A stretch of DNA of 11,844 nucleotides from JADGAU01 sp045047105 (GTDB lineage: Bacteria > Pseudomonadota > Gammaproteobacteria > GRL18): contig JASFYQ010000080.1 in the NCBI GenBank assembly GCA_045047105.1, forward strand, positions 1 through 11,844, in the 5' to 3' direction. The notes under the pieces were generated by a model that made no database searches, was not told the origin of the DNA, and worked only from the letters and a program-made list of their open reading frames with translations. Every line of letters begins with the position of its first letter. Position 1 is the stretch's first letter. The position numbers and the translations under genes are program-made. Below, piece by piece: positions 8,476 to 11,844 of the stretch.

Positions 8476-8511
8476 AGTCCTGCCTTTTTCACTTTTGATA
8501 AGGAAGGATTA
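8475..8511 (+). promoter_or_regulatory. Leader hairpin upstream of the CheW-CZB gene
   Basis: TAGTCCT-G-CCTT (8475-8486) can pair with AAGG-A-AGGATTA (8500-8511), with one G-U pair and one internal G-A mismatch, around a 13-base loop. The 3' arm is a purine-rich, Shine-Dalgarno-like AAGGAAGGA that sits about 40 bases before the ATG, with no start codon just after it. It could influence translation or RNA stability. No U-run follows, so it is not a terminator. Confidence 0.3.
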
Positions 8512-8548
8512 GAGCTTAAATAACAGCAGATCAAATGGGAATTAGAAA

Positions 8549-9409
8549 ATGAATAACTCCGCTACAAGCTTTATGGCTAGCAGTAATGAAAGCAACTATC
8601 CCCAGGGCCTTAGAGCCTTTACATTCTGGATATTTGAAACATTATACGCTGTTGATATTGCAAAGGTATTAACCATTAGTCAGGACCTATCCAATATTCA
8701 AAATATACCTGCAACAGCGAAGGGATTATTAGGCATGGTAGAGTTTCAGGGACATGCTATTCCCGTTATTGATTTTGCCAGTATGCTAAATTTAAAATCG
8801 GCTATTCAATCGGGTAAGGATCTAATCCAATTATTAAATGATCGGGAAAATGACCACCATGCGTGGATAAATGCTTTAGAAAACAGCATTATTGATGGCG
8901 TTCCATTTTTAAAACCTAAAGATCCCAAACTATGTGCTTTTGGAATGTGGCTAAAGAGTTTTAAATCACGAGATGAAACACTAATGGATATTTTAGAGGA
9001 TTTTAATAAGCCTCATAGACACATTCATAGCCTGGCAGATAAATTACTGGACATGCGTGTATCAGGAGAACATGAAGAGGCACTAAAAATTCTGAATTTA
9101 GAACGTGATATCACCATGAAAAAGCTTACCAAGCACTTTTCCCATGCCCGAGAGCATGTGCGTGAATCAAGCAGAGCGGTATTACTTTATATTACCGAAG
9201 ATGGAACTACACCTACTGTAGCCCTGCAAATTGATGATATTCATGATGTAATTGACTTTAAAGCAGAGCAATTTAAAGCCATGTCGAGCTTAAAATCTAT
9301 TTTAAACAGTGATGAAGAGAAATTAATAAACAGTTATATTAAAATAAATGATAACGCAGACTGTTTACTGATTAATGCATCAAATATTTCCAGTATTATA
9401 AATAATTAA
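8549..9409 (+). CDS. CheW-like chemotaxis adaptor with inserted CZB zinc-binding domain
   Basis: Predicted cytoplasmic protein of 286 residues. Residues about 20-84 are the N-terminal half of a CheW fold, including the GMVEFQGHAIPVIDF segment that corresponds to the conserved G-V-x-x-x-R-G-x-x-I-P-V-I-D motif. Residues about 97-205 form a CZB (chemoreceptor zinc-binding) domain with every expected ligand: H103-x-x-W106, C129-x-F-G-x-W134 and H156-x-x-x-H160, with spacings of 22 and 21 residues inside the published family pattern. The CheW fold then resumes at about 206-286 (RAVLLYITEDG, VALQIDDIHDVIDF, CLLINASNISSII). CheW links receptors to the CheA kinase; CZB domains bind zinc and in some proteins sense metal or hypochlorite. 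Joining the two suggests an adaptor whose coupling responds to zinc or oxidant, which is inference. The ATG at 8549 has GGGA about eight bases upstream. No other chemotaxis gene is nearby. Confidence 0.88.
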   Translation: MNNSATSFMASSNESNYPQGLRAFTFWIFETLYAVDIAKVLTISQDLSNIQNIPATAKGLLGMVEFQGHAIPVIDFASMLNLKSAIQSGKDLIQLLNDRENDHHAWINALENSIIDGVPFLKPKDPKLCAFGMWLKSFKSRDETLMDILEDFNKPHRHIHSLADKLLDMRVSGEHEEALKILNLERDITMKKLTKHFSHAREHVRESSRAVLLYITEDGTTPTVALQIDDIHDVIDFKAEQFKAMSSLKSILNSDEEKLINSYIKINDNADCLLINASNISSIINN

Positions 9410-9430
9410 ACTTTTTATTAGCAAAGATTA

Positions 9431-9478
9431 AAAGCCTTTAGCCTTTTCCTATTAACTAAAGGCTAAAGGCTTTTTTTT
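9431..9478. terminator. Strong hairpin terminator between the CheW-CZB gene and ychF
   Basis: GCCTTTAGCCTTT (9434-9446) pairs over 13 perfect base pairs with AAAGGCTAAAGGC (9458-9470), loop 11 bases, followed by eight T (9471-9478). It ends the plus-strand transcript 24 bases after its stop codon. The T-run overlaps the ychF stop (9477-9479). Read on the minus strand the U-tract is only four bases, so termination of ychF is probably weaker. Each arm is built from a near tandem repeat of GCCTTTA. Confidence 0.9.
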
Positions 9479-10568
9479 AGACATTAAACCTGAAATGTAA
9501 TACATCTCCATCTTGAACAAGATAGTCTTTGCCTTCCACTCTTAATTTACCTTTTTCTTTTGCTCCAGATTCACCACCACAGGCGATAAAATCATCATAG
9601 GCTATAACTTCAGCTCGAATAAATCCACGTTCAAAATCGGTATGGATAACTGCAGCGGCTTTGGGGGCTGTTGCTCCAATCTCTACCGTCCATGCTCTTA
9701 CCTCTTTTACACCTGCGGTAAAATAGGTTTGTAATGTTAATAAACCATAACCCGCACGAATAACTCGGTTTAGACCAGGTTCTTCCAGACCTAAGTCGGC
9801 AAGAAACTCAGCTAAATCTTCGTCTTCAAGTTCGACCATTTCAGCTTCTATTGCAGCACAAACACTTACAATGCTTGAGCCTTCTTGCTCTGCATAGGCT
9901 GCAACTTTATCTAAATAGGGGTTATCAGTGAAGCCTTCTTCATCAACATTAGCAATATATACTGTAGGTTTTAGTGTAATTAACTGTAAATCGCGGATAA
10001 CTAAAAGGTCGTCATCGGACAAGTCTAAGATTCTGGCAAGTTTGCCTTGCTCTAAAACTGTTTTAATTTTCTCTAAAACATCACGACGTTTAATAATATC
10101 CTTATCGCCACTTTTAGAATTTTTTGATGCTTTTAAGTAACCACGATCCACGCTGTCTAAATCGGCCAGGATAAGCTCGGTATTTATAATTTCAATATCA
10201 TCAATAGGATCTATTTTCCCCGCAACATGGACAATATCCTCATCATCAAAACAGCGCACTACGTGGGCAATTGCATCTGTTTCTCTAATATTGGCTAAAA
10301 ATTTGTTCCCCAGGCCTTCACCTTTGGAAGCTCCGGCAACTAGTCCGGCTATATCAACAAATTCAATGGTAGTGGGTAAAATCCGCTCGGGTTTTACTAT
10401 ATCGGCCAGGGCATTTAATCTGGGGTCAGGTACAGGAACAATGCCGATATTCGGTTCGATGGTACAAAAGGGATAATTTTCCGCCTGAATTTTAGCCTTG
10501 GTTAAAGCATTAAATAATGTAGATTTTCCTACATTAGGTAGACCAACAATGCCACATTTAAATCCCAT
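9477..10568 (-). CDS. ychF: Redox-regulated ATPase YchF (Obg-like)
   Basis: Cytoplasmic P-loop NTPase of the Obg/OLA1 family that binds ribosomes and, unlike other Obg proteins, prefers ATP. The length of 363 residues equals that of E. coli YchF. Visible motifs are the Walker A GLPNVGKST at 9-17, G3 DIAGL at 72-76 and NVDE at 207-210, the altered G4 motif that replaces NKxD and explains the ATP preference. A helical coiled-coil insert lies between G3 and G4 (about 120-195), and a C-terminal TGS domain spans about 280-362, ending in GDVLHFRFNV. The ATG has AGGT eight bases upstream, a reasonable ribosome binding site. In many gammaproteobacteria ychF directly follows pth; here a small membrane-protein gene lies between them. 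It converges with the CheW-CZB gene and its stop overlaps the shared terminator. Confidence 0.97.
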   Translation of the reverse strand: MGFKCGIVGLPNVGKSTLFNALTKAKIQAENYPFCTIEPNIGIVPVPDPRLNALADIVKPERILPTTIEFVDIAGLVAGASKGEGLGNKFLANIRETDAIAHVVRCFDDEDIVHVAGKIDPIDDIEIINTELILADLDSVDRGYLKASKNSKSGDKDIIKRRDVLEKIKTVLEQGKLARILDLSDDDLLVIRDLQLITLKPTVYIANVDEEGFTDNPYLDKVAAYAEQEGSSIVSVCAAIEAEMVELEDEDLAEFLADLGLEEPGLNRVIRAGYGLLTLQTYFTAGVKEVRAWTVEIGATAPKAAAVIHTDFERGFIRAEVIAYDDFIACGGESGAKEKGKLRVEGKDYLVQDGDVLHFRFNV

Positions 10569-10664
10569 CTTTTTTTACCTGTTTTATATTTGTAATTGAT
10601 AATATGTAATTTTGCGTAGATTCTATCTTAAAAGCTTTGTCAGGTAAACATGGATATTTTAAAA

Positions 10665-11063
10665 CTAAGCAGCCGCAGACTGCTTAACCCAACGATGACA
10701 TCCTATTAGTGAAAAAGTTAAGCCTATTAGCACAAACAACAAAGCAAAGAGCGTAAAAATTTCTTGTTGTAAAGAATAATATAAGGAAAAACTCATGCCT
10801 AATAGGGCGGCAATAGCGCTATGAATACAGGAATGTTTTACTGAGGCCATAGCGGTAATAAAACCTGCACTTGCCATAACTATAAAAAAGCAGATAGCTC
10901 CAGTGGCATAGATAAACAATTGTTCCCACTGTATAAGTTCGGGAAAGCTGTGTAATAAGTAGTTATATGCAACGGATGCCATAATAAAAATTAACTGATT
11001 AAGTAAACCTAATAAGACAATGCAAGTAAAACCAAGGCTAATTGCTTTTAGACTATTTAACAT
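10665..11063 (-). CDS. Small four-helix membrane protein, unknown function
   Basis: The 132-residue product has four hydrophobic segments at about 8-30, 48-72, 79-98 and 101-123, each long enough to cross the membrane, so it is predicted to be an integral inner-membrane protein. There is no cleavable signal peptide signature. I do not recognise the family and see no catalytic motif; Cys residues at 14, 58, 79 and 122 lie within or next to the helices, and a short WVKQS tail follows the last one. The ATG is preceded by AAGGAT seven bases upstream, a good ribosome binding site, which supports this being a real gene. It lies between pth (103 bases upstream) and ychF (96 bases downstream) on the same strand. 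A TATAAT on the minus strand at 11107-11112 could be a -10 box, but its -35 is poor. Confidence 0.75.
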   Translation of the reverse strand: MLNSLKAISLGFTCIVLLGLLNQLIFIMASVAYNYLLHSFPELIQWEQLFIYATGAICFFIVMASAGFITAMASVKHSCIHSAIAALLGMSFSLYYSLQQEIFTLFALLFVLIGLTFSLIGCHRWVKQSAAA

Positions 11064-11166
11064 GATTTTTATCCTTATAATTAGTTGCTAAAAAAAAGCT
11101 GAAGTTATTATATGGTTGTTTTGTATATACATTTATGATACCTAAAAGTGCAGCTTAAAATACTAT

Positions 11167-11757
11167 TTATTTTGAGTGTAACTTATTCATTGCCTGATCT
11201 AATTTACCTTCAATAATTAGCCCCATTACATCAATAGCATTGTCTATTGCCTGTTCTATAAGAGCCCGGTCAGCCTTAGATGGAGCGCCAAGCACATAGT
11301 CACTGACTTGATTCTTATTACCTGGATGGCCAATACCTATTCTTAAACGATAAAAGTCTTTGGATTGTAATTGATTGATGCTATCTCTTAAACCATTATG
11401 TCCGCCATGGCCGCCACCTTTTTTTATTTTGGCAGTACCCGCAGGCAAGTCCAGGTCATCGTGGACTACTAATATATTTTCTGGGGAAATTTTATAAAAA
11501 CTGGCTAATTGTTTTATTGCAAGGCCACTTCTATTCATAAAAACAAGCGGTTTTAATAACCAGATTGGCTGATAATTAAGTGTAATTTTGGCAGTTTCGC
11601 CAGAGAACTTCTTGTCTAATGAAAAGCTAGCTAAAGTAGATGATTGAGAAGTGGCTAGTTGCTCCACTAGCCAAAAACCAACATTGTGACGAGTAGCAAA
11701 ATAGTCTTTGCCTGGATTGCCCAGTCCAACTATTATTTTTATTTGCTGCTCGGCCAC
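11167..11757 (-). CDS. pth: Peptidyl-tRNA hydrolase
   Basis: Cytoplasmic enzyme that cleaves the ester bond of peptidyl-tRNAs released prematurely from ribosomes, recycling tRNA. The 196 residues match the bacterial Pth family (E. coli 194). The N-terminal signature GLGNPGKDYFATRHNVG at 11-27 carries the conserved Asn14 and the catalytic His24. FMN at 73-75, HDDLDL from 99 with the catalytic-site Asp100, GGGHGGHNG at 115-123 and IGIGHPG at 141-147 are all intact. The start codon is GTG (CAC at 11755-11757), fixed by the position of the IKIIVGLGNP segment ten residues downstream; no good Shine-Dalgarno sequence precedes it. Only 20 bases separate it from the upstream rplY stop, so translation probably depends on coupling within an rplY-pth transcript. 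Confidence 0.97.
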   Translation of the reverse strand: MAEQQIKIIVGLGNPGKDYFATRHNVGFWLVEQLATSQSSTLASFSLDKKFSGETAKITLNYQPIWLLKPLVFMNRSGLAIKQLASFYKISPENILVVHDDLDLPAGTAKIKKGGGHGGHNGLRDSINQLQSKDFYRLRIGIGHPGNKNQVSDYVLGAPSKADRALIEQAIDNAIDVMGLIIEGKLDQAMNKLHSK

Positions 11758-11777
11758 AATTTTAGTTAAAAAAGAAT

Positions 11778-11844
11778 TTAATCTTCTGTTGGTTCTTCAG
11801 TAACTTCATCCTCTTCTGTGATTTTCTCACCACGAGGCATGGTA
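11778..11844 (-). CDS. rplY: 50S ribosomal protein L25 (Ctc form), C-terminal end only
   Basis: The last 21 codons of a minus-strand gene enter from the right edge and end at TAA (11778-11780). The visible peptide, TMPRGEKITEEDEVTEEPTED, has the acidic tail typical of the longer L25/Ctc proteins that bind 5S rRNA. The position 20 bases upstream of pth is the classic rplY-pth arrangement, and this context carries much of the call. The start and body of the gene lie outside the window. Confidence 0.75.
   Translation of the reverse strand, partial: TMPRGEKITEEDEVTEEPTED

Noticed and set aside
11080..11110. Run of eight T on the minus strand after CTTCAGC, as a possible pth terminator
   Set aside because: No adjacent inverted repeat was found. 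The only matching arm (AAGCTG) is about 50 bases away, which makes a poor terminator hairpin.

Overview
The window is about 11.8 kb of AT-rich chromosome. The gene set (ValS of 942 aa, TypA/BipA of 608 aa, a 970-aa DUF349 protein, and the order rplY-pth-[insert]-ychF) is typical of a free-living gammaproteobacterium. A CheW-type protein implies a chemosensory pathway. I cannot name the genus from sequence alone. I see no mobile element, tRNA, rRNA or CRISPR array.

Layout, left to right. valS (103-2931, +) starts the window behind a strong promoter-like sequence with a very short leader. It is followed 64 bases later on the same strand by a large gene (2996-5908) of HEAT-like repeats, coiled coil and tandem DUF349 units. 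A 558-base gap without a recognisable gene follows (5909-6466). Its left half holds a decayed-looking open frame and small hairpins. Its right half holds a promoter-like element, three successive hairpins and an intrinsic terminator, which together look like an unannotated small RNA of about 130 nt. typA (6467-8293, -) has a GTG start. A 255-base divergent region separates it from a 286-aa CheW-like protein (8549-9409, +) whose CheW fold is interrupted by a complete zinc-binding CZB domain. A near-perfect hairpin terminator lies between this gene and the convergent ychF (9477-10568, -). Upstream of ychF on the same strand are a small four-helix membrane protein (10665-11063), pth (11167-11757, GTG start) and the last codons of rplY, which runs off the right edge.

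Most genes serve translation: tRNA charging (ValS), ribosome-associated GTPases (TypA, YchF), peptidyl-tRNA recycling (Pth) and a ribosomal protein (L25). The two items that stand out are the CheW protein with a nested CZB zinc domain, which could couple a metal or oxidant signal directly to a chemoreceptor array adaptor, and the candidate small RNA upstream of the typA terminator. Function for either is inference; domain and structure evidence are given in the entries.
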